Shown here piece after piece: positions 7,128 through 16,699 of a stretch of 64,000 nucleotides of DNA. The first letter of the stretch is position 1. Each line of letters opens with the position of its first letter. The stretch is from assembly GCF_031845265.1 (NCBI RefSeq), contig NZ_JAVRBG010000003.1, positions 1 to 64,000 on the forward strand, in the 5' to 3' direction. The position numbers were made by a program, and so were the translations under genes. Below the pieces are notes generated by a model. It ran no database searches. It was not told the origin of the DNA and saw nothing but the letters and a program-made list of their open reading frames with translations. Source of the DNA: Mesonia ostreae. Lineage in GTDB: Bacteria; Bacteroidota; Bacteroidia; Flavobacteriales; Flavobacteriaceae.

Positions 7128-9635
7128 TTATTTTTTATAAGCCAAAAGCCTTAACGCATTAAAAACCACAAGTAACGTTGAGCCTTCGTGGATGACCACT
7201 GCAATACCGATATTGGCCCAACCCATAATGGTCGATGGTATGAGCAATGCCACAATACCGAGGCTTACCCAAAGGTTTTGCTTAATAATGGTTTTTGCCT
7301 TCCTGCTCAAACCTATGGCAAAGGGCAGGGTTTCCAGTTTATCGGCCATTAGGGCAATGTCAGCTGTTTCCAATGCTACATCACTGCCCGCAGCACCCAT
7401 TGCGATTCCTACGGTGCTGTTTGCCATTGCAGGGGCATCGTTCACACCGTCGCCTACCATTGCGACTTTGGATTCCTGTTCTTTTAATTTTTTAATGGCA
7501 TCAACCTTTTCCTCTGGCAACAGGCTTCCCCAGGCATCGGTCAACCCAATTTCTTTAGCAACGGCATCGGCAACCTTTTGATTATCCCCGGTTAGCATTA
7601 TCATCCGTTTGATGCCGATTTCCTTTAATTTTTTCAGTGTTTCCTTGGCCGCTTCCCGTGGGGTATCCATCAGGGCGATGATACCGATATATTCTTTGTT
7701 CCTTCTTATGAGCATTGTGGTATTTCCACCACCTTCAAGTTCTTTTACTTTATTCGATATTTCTTCGGGTGGTTTTGCTTCATCGAGGTCTTCGTACAAG
7801 TCAAGGTTTCCAATATAGATTTTATCCTTGCCCAAAGAAGCTTTGATACCTTTTCCAAGAACAGCTTCCAAATCGGTCGCATCGGGTATTGAAGTGCCTT
7901 CCAGACGTTCTTTTCCATCCCTTACAACGGCTTTTGCCAAAGGGTGGTCGCTCAAATTTTCAACAGCTACGGCTATTTTTATAAGTTCATTTTCTTCTAT
8001 ATCCCCAAGTGGAACAACTTGGGTAAGTTTAGGCTTTCCTTCGGTAAGCGTGCCTGTTTTGTCAAAAGCAAGGGCGGTCAATTCGCCCAAGTCTTCCAGA
8101 GGTCGCCCACCTTTAATAAGTACACCGCCCCGTGCTGCCCGTGCCACACCGCTCAATACGGCGCTTGGTGTTGAAATGGCCAATGCACAGGGACTTGCTG
8201 CGACCAATACCGCCATCGCCCTATAAAAGCTGGCACTAAATGGCTCGTCGATGACCAAAAAGGCAAAGAGTAGGATACCCACCAATATCAGTACGGATGG
8301 TACAAAGTATTTTTCAAACTTGTCGGTCAACAGTTGGGTTGGGGATTTCTGGGTCTGTGCCTCGTTGACCAATTTGACCAGTCGGGACAGCGTAGAGTCT
8401 TTGGCTTCTTTGATTACCTTTATTTCCAGCGTGTTATTACCGTTGATAGTTCCGGCGAACACGCGGTTTTCATCATTTATATCATCATCTGCGGAATAGT
8501 CCCTGCTCGTATCTTCCACGGGAATTTTGTCCACGGGTACACTTTCCCCGGTAATAGGTGCCTGGTTGACGCTGCTTTTTCCATTGACCACGACGCCATC
8601 TGCGGATATTTTACTATTGGGCTTGACCACTATAATATCGCCAATACTCAATTCCTCAATTCCAACTTCTTCGGTCTTGCCATCTTTTTTGAGCAATGCC
8701 GTTTTTGGTGCTAAATCTGCCAGTGCCGCAATGGACTTTCGGGCCTTTTCCATTGCATAATGTTCAAGGGCGTGACCCAAACTAAACAGGAACAGCAACA
8801 AGGCACCTTCTGCCCATTCTCCCAAAATGGCTGCCCCAATGGCTGCAACAAGCATTAAGAAGTCAATTTCAAAACCGCCTTTGGCGACGGTCTGTACTGC
8901 TTCCTTGGCCGTAAAGAAACCACCGAAAAAGTAAGCACCAATATATAAAGTAAGACTGACCCAATCTGGGATGGATTCTACATAGGAAAGTCCGAAACCT
9001 ATTCCGAGAAGTGCCCCACAGATAATGGAAAAAATGAGCTCCGTATTTTTACCGAAAATACCACCGTGGGCGTGATCTTCTCCTTCATCGTGGGTCTCGC
9101 CCTCTGTGGAAGTTTGTTCTTTAGTATCTTCCTTCTTTGAACGCTCCTGTTTTTTGGATGCTTTGGTGTAATCATTTTCGTTTGAAGAACTCCGCTGAAT
9201 CTGAAGCTCTTCTTTTTCAATTTGTTTACTTATTTCATCAAAATTCGTTTGCTTTTTATCAAATTCAAGTCGTACCATTCCAGAGCCTGAAACGGAAACT
9301 TCCAAAACTCCATTGATTGTCAAAAGGCTTTTCTCTATGGAACGAGCCTGCCTTGTGTGTCTGATTCCTTTAACTTCAATGAGCAAATGCCCGTATTTTT
9401 CGGTAATCTCGGCACCAGTACTTTCGGCGAGGGATTGAATGCGGTCAATGGAAATGATATCTGGGTCATAATGAAAACAGAGCTGCGGCACATCATCTCC
9501 GTTTGCATCGGCAATGTGCACTTTTTCGATGCCCTCTTTAGCTTGTAGTTTTTGAATAAGCCTTTCAACACAAGAATCTTTTTCGTTAGGAACTTGCGGA
9601 AGGATGACCGGTATTTTTAGTTGTAGTTTTTCCAT
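7128..9635 (-). CDS. P1B-4-type (SPC) metal-exporting ATPase
   Basis: 835-residue metal-translocating P-type ATPase. Motifs: TGES (362-365), SPC in the membrane (481-483, replacing CPC), DKTGT (525-529), HP (564-565), GDGVNDAP (728-735) and HEGST (816-820) before the last LLVVFNALRLL helix. SPC plus HEGST defines the P1B-4 (CoaT-like) group, which exports Co, Zn, Cd or Fe. The N-terminus holds two ferredoxin-fold domains without CxxC (about 1-145), then a charged linker with a His/acid patch (ETHDEGEDHAHGG, about 180-192). An acidic insert of about 20 residues follows TGES (about 370-391), unusual for the family. It lies between a STAS-like gene and a Fur-family gene in the same operon. Confidence 0.9.
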   Translation of the reverse strand: MEKLQLKIPVILPQVPNEKDSCVERLIQKLQAKEGIEKVHIADANGDDVPQLCFHYDPDIISIDRIQSLAESTGAEITEKYGHLLIEVKGIRHTRQARSIEKSLLTINGVLEVSVSGSGMVRLEFDKKQTNFDEISKQIEKEELQIQRSSSNENDYTKASKKQERSKKEDTKEQTSTEGETHDEGEDHAHGGIFGKNTELIFSIICGALLGIGFGLSYVESIPDWVSLTLYIGAYFFGGFFTAKEAVQTVAKGGFEIDFLMLVAAIGAAILGEWAEGALLLFLFSLGHALEHYAMEKARKSIAALADLAPKTALLKKDGKTEEVGIEELSIGDIIVVKPNSKISADGVVVNGKSSVNQAPITGESVPVDKIPVEDTSRDYSADDDINDENRVFAGTINGNNTLEIKVIKEAKDSTLSRLVKLVNEAQTQKSPTQLLTDKFEKYFVPSVLILVGILLFAFLVIDEPFSASFYRAMAVLVAASPCALAISTPSAVLSGVARAARGGVLIKGGRPLEDLGELTALAFDKTGTLTEGKPKLTQVVPLGDIEENELIKIAVAVENLSDHPLAKAVVRDGKERLEGTSIPDATDLEAVLGKGIKASLGKDKIYIGNLDLYEDLDEAKPPEEISNKVKELEGGGNTTMLIRRNKEYIGIIALMDTPREAAKETLKKLKEIGIKRMIMLTGDNQKVADAVAKEIGLTDAWGSLLPEEKVDAIKKLKEQESKVAMVGDGVNDAPAMANSTVGIAMGAAGSDVALETADIALMADKLETLPFAIGLSRKAKTIIKQNLWVSLGIVALLIPSTIMGWANIGIAVVIHEGSTLLVVFNALRLLAYKK

Positions 9636-9644
9636 TTTTTATTT

Positions 9645-9992
9645 TTATTTTATCCACTCTTTGGCATCGTCTTTTTCTTCGGTCTTATAAAATTTTATAT
9701 GAGCTTCTGAAAAAGGAAGCAATACCTCGGTAAATTGCTCCTGCCATTTAACGCTACCCACCAAAGCAACACGCTTTAAATGCTTTTCATTCGGAAGGTC
9801 TAATTCAATTCCCTTCCAATGTGCCTCTGCTGTCCAACCTTCAAAATTTTCCATCTCGATGTACCAGAAAACTTCCGGATGGGCAGTTATATGTTCTGTT
9901 AAGACTGGTATCAAGTTTTCATAATCCTTGGCATCCAGCTTTTTCTCTGCCACCATATATACAGTAGCTTCTTTTTTATAGATTGACATCAT
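9645..9992 (-). CDS. SpoIIAA/STAS-like small protein, second copy
   Basis: 115-residue soluble protein, paralogue of the one at 4691-5050. Shared features are the FWYIEMENFEGW core, the RVALVGSVKWQEQFTEVLLPF stretch and the DDAKEWI C-terminus. It ends ten bases before the start of the P1B-4 ATPase gene and follows a Fur-family gene, so the order regulator, STAS-like protein, ATPase forms one module. The family has a STAS/SEC14-like fold; molecular function is not established. Co-location with metal transport in both copies makes a role in metal stress plausible. Confidence 0.75.
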   Translation of the reverse strand: MMSIYKKEATVYMVAEKKLDAKDYENLIPVLTEHITAHPEVFWYIEMENFEGWTAEAHWKGIELDLPNEKHLKRVALVGSVKWQEQFTEVLLPFSEAHIKFYKTEEKDDAKEWIK

Positions 9993-10042
9993 TACTCACT
10001 ATTTATAAATGATAATTAAATTTAAAAACCAAACGTTTAATC

Positions 10043-10459
10043 CTAATTGCCACTGCATTTTTCGCAAATGCCCTTTACCACCAAGTTGATATCCTCGGTA
10101 ATATAACCATCAGGTAAGTTGATGTGAGGGATTTTATGCTCTGTTAAACAGACCGTTTCATTACAATTGTTGCAATGAAAGTGCAAATGAAGGTCGTTGC
10201 CGACCTCGCATTCACAATTTTCTTCGCAAAGGGCGTATTTTATAACTCCCGTACCATCCTCGATTTGATGCACAATACCTTTTTCTTCAAACGCTTTCAT
10301 AGTCCTAAATAGGGTACTTCTTTCACTGACCTTAAAATCCTTTTCCAAGTCGCCAAGGCTGATGGCCACATTCAACTCTGCCAACCGCTTATATGTCATA
10401 AGGCGCATAGCTGTAGGTCGTATTCCTTTGCTTTCTAAAAATTGAACTATTTTTTCCAT
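10043..10459 (-). CDS. Fur-family metalloregulator, copy B
   Basis: 138-residue Fur/Zur-superfamily regulator. Visible parts are the recognition region (RPTAMRLMTYKRL, STLFRTMKAFEEKGIVHQI), an extra Cys pair (ENCECEVGNDLH) not present in copy A, the His-rich sensing stretch DLHLHFHCNNCNETVCL and the C-terminal CEKC. The additional cysteines near residues 90-95 could add a metal site. It lies between a PII-like gene and the second STAS-like gene, all leftward. Likely an operon autoregulator responding to a transition metal; which metal is not determined. Confidence 0.88.
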   Translation of the reverse strand: MEKIVQFLESKGIRPTAMRLMTYKRLAELNVAISLGDLEKDFKVSERSTLFRTMKAFEEKGIVHQIEDGTGVIKYALCEENCECEVGNDLHLHFHCNNCNETVCLTEHKIPHINLPDGYITEDINLVVKGICEKCSGN

Positions 10460-10475
10460 TTGTTTAAAAAGAGAT

Positions 10476-10814
10476 TTACAGGTCGTGCCGTTTTAAGGAA
10501 TCTCCTGTTTTAATCTGAAAGGCATCTTCAATATTTGCTATATAAATAATACCATCTCCAGGCCCGTCGGTTTTGGCGTTGGCTATAATTGTTTCAATGG
10601 CCGCTTGGGCTTCCTCATTTTGACAGACCAATTCCAATTTTACCACAGGACTATCTGTTACGTGAAAATCTAGCGACGGTCTTGCACCTTTTGCCTTGAA
10701 TGCGCCCGTGCCTTCTGCTTGTGAAAGGGTCATACTTTCAAATCCATTGTCAGAAAGTGCTTCAATGACTCTTTGGATTCGGTTTGGTTTTATAAATGCT
10801 TTTATTTCTTTCAT
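10476..10814 (-). CDS. PII-like signal protein of the metal-efflux type
   Basis: 112-residue PII-superfamily trimeric protein: starts MKEIKAFIKPNRIQRVIEAL, has the GAFKAKGARPSLDFH T-loop region and the C-terminal GDGIIYIANIEDAFQIKTG signature. The T-loop lacks the RGAEYxVDFLPK form with the uridylylated Tyr of GlnB/GlnK, so classical nitrogen signalling is unlikely. A PII group (called PII-NG in the literature, as I recall it) is linked to genes of RND metal efflux systems, matching its place here 196 bases downstream of the adaptor gene. It may bind a nucleotide or metal and tune the pump; that is inference. Confidence 0.82.
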   Translation of the reverse strand: MKEIKAFIKPNRIQRVIEALSDNGFESMTLSQAEGTGAFKAKGARPSLDFHVTDSPVVKLELVCQNEEAQAAIETIIANAKTDGPGDGIIYIANIEDAFQIKTGDSLKRHDL

Positions 10815-10921
10815 CTGTTGATATTTATTTGTTTTTTAATGGTCATATGTAATTCCCCAATCAACATTGTGGTTGGTATCCACATTGTTATAGCTCATTT
10901 CATATTTTTAAATTTTTAATC

Positions 10922-10994
10922 GATTTTGAACCGAGCCTGTTTTTTAATTTTTAACTAACTAATTAAGACGATAAACAAACTCGGAATCAAAATC
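10922..10994 (-). terminator. long imperfect inverted repeat after the RND genes
   Basis: GATTTTGAACCGAG at 10922-10935 pairs with CTCGGAATCAAAATC at 10980-10994 with one mismatch and a one-base bulge, leaving an AT-rich loop of 44 bases with T runs. It lies just past the stop of the adaptor gene (11011) and may end or attenuate the efflux transcript before the PII gene. Confidence 0.4.
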
Positions 10995-11010
10995 TTTGAT
11001 TGTTATTGAA

Positions 11011-12267
11011 TTAATGTCCGTGTTCCAGTTCGCCCTTGACCATTTCCGAAGACAGGTTATAAGCTCCGTTTATCACGACTTTGGCATCCTTTGAAACTTC
11101 GGCAGGCAGGTTGACTTCAACAAAGCCTAAATCAGTAATACCAACCGTTACGGGTATCATTTTAAATTTCATTTTGTCCGCTTCCATTTCTTCATCTTCA
11201 TCCAAAATAAAAATAAAGGATTGCTCGCCTTCTTTTATAATGGCAGCTTCCGGTACGGCAAAACCCTTTTTCTCGCCTTGCACTATTCGCCCTTCCACAT
11301 ACATACCCGGCAATAGGTTTTTATCCTTGTTTTCAATATCTGCCAGAACTTCCAAAGCTTTTGGGTCTGTATTGAAGGTTTTACCAACAGACCGAACGGT
11401 TGCTTTAAGCAGTTCATCTGGACGAGAGGCCGTGGAAAAATATATCTGTTGCCCTTGCTTGATTTGCTTTATGTCCTTCTCATATACTTTGAAGTTGACA
11501 TAAATTTTTGAGTTGTCGCTTATCGAGAACATTTTGGATTGTTGTGCCACGTAATCGCCAAGGCTAATCATTACTTCATCCACATACCCACTTATAGGCG
11601 AGGTAATGGGAACAGCGGAATATATCTGTCCTTCCGCCACTTTGTCCGGGTTAATGCTCAACAGTCTCAATTGGGACCGCAAACCATTGACGCTGGATGT
11701 TGTAGAACGAAATTTTGACTGTGCCATTTGAAATTCCTTGCCAGAAGAAACACCTTTATCATAAAGAGTCTGCTTGCGCTCAAAATCCTGTTTCAAAAAG
11801 ACCAATTCATCATTTTTTTCCTGATAATCTTGTTGCATTGCAATGATATCAGGGTGTTCTATATATGCCAACACCTGTCCTTTGCTTACGTTATCTCCGG
11901 GTATTACTTTTATGGAACTCACATTTCCACCAACAAAAGGACTTATGTTCGCCTTGTCCTGTGGGAAAAGTTCCAGCGTTCCTGTTACCTTAATGTTGTT
12001 CCCTAAATTGCGTTCCTCCAAAAGTTTCATTTCCAAACCTATGGTTTCGGCCTGTTGCTTTGTGAGTTCCACAACGCCTTCTTCCTCGCTGTGACCTTCT
12101 TCTTCTCCTTCACTGTGGCCTTCCTCGCCGTGTGCATCTTCTCCAGCTTCATTGGTTTTTGATACGCCTTCGGCTTCGTTATGCCCAAGTTCAGATTTTG
12201 GGGCATCATTACAACTCATAAACATAAGTGTAAATAATACGGTACTTACTAATAGTATATTCTTCAT
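11011..12267 (-). CDS. RND efflux periplasmic adaptor (CusB/CzcB type)
   Basis: 418-residue lipoprotein adaptor that links the inner-membrane RND pump to its outer-membrane channel. The chosen start (12267, MKNILLVSTVLFTLMFMSC) gives a lipobox with Cys near residue 19; a longer frame from 12375 would overlap the pump gene by 92 bases and is rejected. After the Cys comes a His/Glu-rich stretch (HGEEGHSEGEEEGHSEEEG) likely to bind metal, then lipoyl/barrel-sandwich parts (VIPGDNVSKGQVLAYIEHPDI), a helical hairpin and beta-barrel (ITSPISGYVDEVMISLGDYV). It starts 17 bases after the stop of the pump gene, with GAGAAATG spacing suggesting a weak ribosome site. Confidence 0.9.
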   Translation of the reverse strand: MKNILLVSTVLFTLMFMSCNDAPKSELGHNEAEGVSKTNEAGEDAHGEEGHSEGEEEGHSEEEGVVELTKQQAETIGLEMKLLEERNLGNNIKVTGTLELFPQDKANISPFVGGNVSSIKVIPGDNVSKGQVLAYIEHPDIIAMQQDYQEKNDELVFLKQDFERKQTLYDKGVSSGKEFQMAQSKFRSTTSSVNGLRSQLRLLSINPDKVAEGQIYSAVPITSPISGYVDEVMISLGDYVAQQSKMFSISDNSKIYVNFKVYEKDIKQIKQGQQIYFSTASRPDELLKATVRSVGKTFNTDPKALEVLADIENKDKNLLPGMYVEGRIVQGEKKGFAVPEAAIIKEGEQSFIFILDEDEEMEADKMKFKMIPVTVGITDLGFVEVNLPAEVSKDAKVVINGAYNLSSEMVKGELEHGH

Positions 12268-12283
12268 TTCTCTTTTTTTAAGG

Positions 12284-15200
12284 TTATAAATTGCCCAATT
12301 GATATTGCATATCAATGGTCTGCTGGTTAAACTGATTGATGTATTGTAAATGGTTTTGTTTAATGCGGATGGCACTATTGAGAATCGTGATGTAATTGAC
12401 GTAATCTATTTCGCCTTCTTTAGATGCCAATTGTGCGGTGGTAATTTGTTCTTCTGCCAAGAGTAGTGCGCCTTCTTCGTAATATTGCAAAATCTTCTTT
12501 GTTTTTTCAAGGGATTTGGTCAATTGCGACACACGACTTTCCGTGACCGCCTTTTGTTCCAAATATTGATTCTCTGCTACCATTGCGTCTGCCTTGGCCG
12601 CCTTGACCCTCGACTTCTGGGGAAAAAACCACAACGGAATACTAATACCTGCCTGATAGGTGTTGAAGCCTGAAACATCATCCACAACCTGTCTGCCATA
12701 CGATAAACTGAATTTCGGCAGGAATTGTGATTTCTCAACACCAACGTTTGCCTTGCTTACTTCGGCATTTTGCAACGCATATTGCAACATTGGGTTATTG
12801 GCCACCGAAGTGGAATCTAACATTGCCATAAAATCCAATGTTTTGTATGGTTCACTAATCGTTTCAATGGATTCATCCGTTCCCAAATATTGTTTTAAGG
12901 CACGTTTGGCTATTTCAATATCATCAAAGGCTTGTTGCCTTAATACTTGAATCTGTTGAAATTCTGAAGAGGCTGAAATAAATTCCAACTTACCTGTTTC
13001 TCCCGTATCATACCGAAGTTGGGCAGCGGTCTTAAAATTGGTATAAATACTGTCCAATTGGTCTGCAAAACGCAATTGTGCCTTGTAATAATTAATTTGG
13101 TCATACGCCTGCATCACATTACGCACCAATTGTTGTTCACTGGCCACATAAAACTTTTCTCCCAAGGCAATACGCTCTTTGTAAAACTTCGATTTTGAAA
13201 AACCGGAAAGCAAATCAATGTTGCCCTGTTGCACACCAACGGTTGTCTGCACTCCAGGAAGATTATTTCCATATTCTTCTTTGCCCGTGAAAACTTGAGT
13301 GCTACCAAGGTCAAAACTCGTTCCCTTTAGTGCCTTTTCCCGTTCAATAAATGCTTGGCTCTCTTTAAGTGATGGATAATTCTGTTTAGCCATAGCAATA
13401 GCCTCATCAATGGTCAAGGTCTTTGGGATTGTACCATCTTGATTGGTGTCTTGGGCAAATGAAGTACCAGAAGCCATCAAACCTCCAACCATCAATAATA
13501 CGGTTACAATATTGGTTGATTTTTTAATATAACTTACATCTCCACCATTGTCCTTCTTTTCTTTTCGGGATTCCAGCCAATAATAAAGAATAGGAATAAC
13601 CACCAAGGTCAGAAATGTTGCCGTAAGCATTCCTCCAATGACTACTGTCGCCAAAGGTCGCTGTACTTCTGCACCACCAGAGGTAGAAATCGCCATTGGG
13701 ATAAAACCCATAATTGTTGTAATGGCTGTTAATAAAATTGGACGTAAACGTTCGTGCGTTGCTTCGTATATACGTTTTTTTAAATCTGTCATTCCACTGT
13801 CTTTTAATTCATTGAATTTGTTTATGAGTATGAGTCCGTTTAATACGGCAACTCCGAAGAGCACGATAAACCCGACTCCGGCAGAAATACTGAAAGGCAT
13901 TCCACGAATCAACAAAACGAAAACACCACCAATGGTCGCCAAAGGCACTGCCATATAGATCATCAAGGCCTGTGTAACTGAATTTAAAGCAAAGTAAAGC
14001 AGAACAAATATTGTTAATAGAACGATTGGAACTACAATCATCAATCGGTCTGAAGCACGTTGAAGGTTTTCGAAAGAACCTCCGTAGGTTACAAAATAAC
14101 CTGGTGGCAGTTTCACGTCCGTTTCCAATTTTTGTTGAATTTCCTCGACCATCGATTTTACATCGCGCCCACGAACATTGACCCCTACCGAAATACGACG
14201 GGAGGTATTGTCCCTTGAAATCTGCATCGGACCTGGCTTATAGCTGATATCTGCAACCTCCTTTAAAGGTACTTGTGCACCGTTTGGCAGGTCTATGAAA
14301 AGGTTTTTTAAGCTATTGATGTCTTGTCGATATTCCTCTGCCAAACGAATGACCACATCGAATCGTTTTTCCCCTTCAAAAATGACTCCTGCCTGTTCTC
14401 CAGAAAATGAAGCACTTACATAATCATTCAGCTTGTCAACGGTTACACCGTATTGTGCCATTTTTGCCCGGTTATACACCACTGTCATTTGTGGCAAACC
14501 GCTTGTAGCTTCTACATTGAGGTCAGCCGCTCCGGGAACGGTTCTGATGACCGCTGCGATTTCCTGTACCTTGTCTGCCAAAACGCCTAAATCTTCTCCG
14601 TACAGTTTGATTGCCACGTCCTCACGAACCCCTGTAAGCAATTCATTAAAACGAAGTTCTACAGGTTGGGTAAACACGAAATTTACGCCGGGAACTACTG
14701 AAATTTTTTCCTGTATTTTTTCTATCAGTTCTTCTTTACTATCTGCGGAAGTCCATTTACTCTTATCTTTTTCAAGAATAATATAACTATCGGCAATATC
14801 CATAGGCATCGGGTCTGTCGGTATTTCGGCCACACCAATCCTAGAAACTACTGTTTTTACTTCCGGAAACTCATTGATTAACTTCTGAAGTTTCTCTGAA
14901 GCCTCAATAGATTCTGTAAGACTGCTCCCCGGTTTTATCAATGCTTGAAATGCAATATCGCCTTCATCAAATTTAGGGACAAATTCTGCTCCCATATTGC
15001 TGAAAATAAATCCTGAAATCAAAAGCAAGGAAACCGCGCCTATAACCACACCTGCCCGAAAGCGAAGTGCAAAATTTAATATAGGCAGATAGATACGATT
15101 CAGAACATCCATAATTTTATCACTGAACCTATCAATCTTGTTTTCAAACTTGGCGAACCAACTATTTTGATTTTTAGCAGGTTTTAAAAATAATGATGAC

Positions 15201-16699
15201 ATCATTGGCACGTAGGTAAGACAAAGGATAATCGCTCCTAAAACGGCAAAACCAAATGTAAATGCCATTGGCCGGAACATTTTCCCTTCCACACCGGTCA
15301 AAAAAAGAATCGGTGTAAAAACTATAAGAACAATTAGTTGACCGAAGAAGGCAGAATTCATCATTTTACTTGAAGAATCATAGGCGATTTCATCCATTTC
15401 AGCTTGGTTGATGGCGGTTGTGGATTTTTTCATCCGTTGATGAATGTGGAAAACCGCTCCTTCCACGATAATCACCGCTCCATCTACAATAATTCCAAAA
15501 TCGATCGCACCCAAGGACATTAAATTTGCCCAAATGCCAAATTGTTTCATCAAAATAAATGCAAATAATAGACATAAAGGGATTATCGAAGCTGCTATCA
15601 AGCCACCACGGAAGCTTCCCAAAAGTAAGACCAAAACAAATATGACGATTAGGGCTCCTTCTATTAGATTGTTTTTAACGGTACTTGTGGTTGCCTCAAT
15701 AAGTTCACTTCGGCTTAAAAAAGCATCAATATAAACACCTTCCGGCAGGGATTTTTGAATTTCTACAATACGCTTTTCCACATTTTCAATCACGTCGCCT
15801 GGGCTTTCGCCTTTCAGCATTAAAATTTGTCCACCAACAGTTTCGTGTCCATCTTGGGTAAACGCACCATAACGCACTTGATTACCATAGCCTACTTTTT
15901 CCGCGACATCACGTATTAAAACCGGGCTTCCATTTTGTGTGGTTACAACCGTGTTTTCCAAATCGGCAATACTTCGTGCCAGCCCTTCGCCACGGATAAA
16001 ATTGGCTTGGTGGTTTTTTTCGATATAAGCTCCACCAGTATTGGCATTGTTCACTTTAAGGGCCTCAAAAACCTGATTCATTGTAATGCCAAAACTTTTT
16101 AGTTTATCAGGATTTATGGCAACTTCGTATTGTTTTACATAGCCTCCAAAGGCATTGACCTCAACGACTCCGGGGACTAGTGCCATTTGGCGTTTAACAA
16201 TCCAATCTTGGATGGTACGAAGCTCCATTGCGTCATATTTGTCTTCATAGCCTTCTTTTACTTTTAAGGTATATTGAAAAATTTCGCCCAGACCTGTTGT
16301 TATGGGTGCCATAAAAGGTGTGCCGAAACCTTCAGGGATTTCTCCAGCAACTTCGGTCAATTTTTCCTGTACCAATTGCCTTGGCAGATAGGTTCCAGCC
16401 TCATCCTTAAAGACAATGGTAACCACCGAAAGACCAAAACGGGACACCGAACGCAGTTCGATAACGTCTGGCAGATTTGCCATTGCCAATTCCACAGGGT
16501 AGGTAACAAATTGTTCTATATCTTCTGTCCCCAAGTTAGGGGCCACGGTTATTACCTGTACTTGGTTGTTTGTTATGTCGGGTACAGAACCCAAGTTTAT
16601 AGTAGCCATAGACCAAATGCCCGTACCAACCAATGCCACTATAAATAAGCCAATAATAAATTTATTATTGATGGAAAATGAAATGATTTTGTTAATCAT
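12284..16699 (-). CDS. CusA/CzcA RND metal pump fused to outer-membrane factor
   Basis: 1471-residue fusion. Residues 1 to about 1045 are a complete heavy-metal RND pump: 12 membrane helices, two periplasmic loops, and the proton-relay helix LGAIDFGIIVDGAVIIVE near residue 400 that marks metal-exporting RND proteins. After YWLESRKEKKDNGGD comes a further hydrophobic segment (TNIVTVLLMVGGLMASGTSFAQ) that looks like a signal peptide, then a TolC/CusC-like outer-membrane factor domain (about 1080-1471, starting KTLTIDEAIAMAKQNYPSL). In Proteobacteria these are separate proteins. Such fusions are annotated in other Bacteroidota. How the halves reach different membranes is unclear; cleavage at the internal signal is the simplest idea. 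Driven from the promoter near 17224. Confidence 0.92.
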   Translation of the reverse strand: MINKIISFSINNKFIIGLFIVALVGTGIWSMATINLGSVPDITNNQVQVITVAPNLGTEDIEQFVTYPVELAMANLPDVIELRSVSRFGLSVVTIVFKDEAGTYLPRQLVQEKLTEVAGEIPEGFGTPFMAPITTGLGEIFQYTLKVKEGYEDKYDAMELRTIQDWIVKRQMALVPGVVEVNAFGGYVKQYEVAINPDKLKSFGITMNQVFEALKVNNANTGGAYIEKNHQANFIRGEGLARSIADLENTVVTTQNGSPVLIRDVAEKVGYGNQVRYGAFTQDGHETVGGQILMLKGESPGDVIENVEKRIVEIQKSLPEGVYIDAFLSRSELIEATTSTVKNNLIEGALIVIFVLVLLLGSFRGGLIAASIIPLCLLFAFILMKQFGIWANLMSLGAIDFGIIVDGAVIIVEGAVFHIHQRMKKSTTAINQAEMDEIAYDSSSKMMNSAFFGQLIVLIVFTPILFLTGVEGKMFRPMAFTFGFAVLGAIILCLTYVPMMSSLFLKPAKNQNSWFAKFENKIDRFSDKIMDVLNRIYLPILNFALRFRAGVVIGAVSLLLISGFIFSNMGAEFVPKFDEGDIAFQALIKPGSSLTESIEASEKLQKLINEFPEVKTVVSRIGVAEIPTDPMPMDIADSYIILEKDKSKWTSADSKEELIEKIQEKISVVPGVNFVFTQPVELRFNELLTGVREDVAIKLYGEDLGVLADKVQEIAAVIRTVPGAADLNVEATSGLPQMTVVYNRAKMAQYGVTVDKLNDYVSASFSGEQAGVIFEGEKRFDVVIRLAEEYRQDINSLKNLFIDLPNGAQVPLKEVADISYKPGPMQISRDNTSRRISVGVNVRGRDVKSMVEEIQQKLETDVKLPPGYFVTYGGSFENLQRASDRLMIVVPIVLLTIFVLLYFALNSVTQALMIYMAVPLATIGGVFVLLIRGMPFSISAGVGFIVLFGVAVLNGLILINKFNELKDSGMTDLKKRIYEATHERLRPILLTAITTIMGFIPMAISTSGGAEVQRPLATVVIGGMLTATFLTLVVIPILYYWLESRKEKKDNGGDVSYIKKSTNIVTVLLMVGGLMASGTSFAQDTNQDGTIPKTLTIDEAIAMAKQNYPSLKESQAFIEREKALKGTSFDLGSTQVFTGKEEYGNNLPGVQTTVGVQQGNIDLLSGFSKSKFYKERIALGEKFYVASEQQLVRNVMQAYDQINYYKAQLRFADQLDSIYTNFKTAAQLRYDTGETGKLEFISASSEFQQIQVLRQQAFDDIEIAKRALKQYLGTDESIETISEPYKTLDFMAMLDSTSVANNPMLQYALQNAEVSKANVGVEKSQFLPKFSLSYGRQVVDDVSGFNTYQAGISIPLWFFPQKSRVKAAKADAMVAENQYLEQKAVTESRVSQLTKSLEKTKKILQYYEEGALLLAEEQITTAQLASKEGEIDYVNYITILNSAIRIKQNHLQYINQFNQQTIDMQYQLGNL

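Noticed and set aside
7192..8760. Several plus-strand frames inside the P1B-4 ATPase gene
   Set aside because: Antisense shadows of a gene with all expected ATPase motifs.
12268..12375. Longer N-terminus for the RND adaptor
   Set aside because: It would overlap the pump gene by 92 bases and hide the clear lipoprotein signal that starts at 12267.
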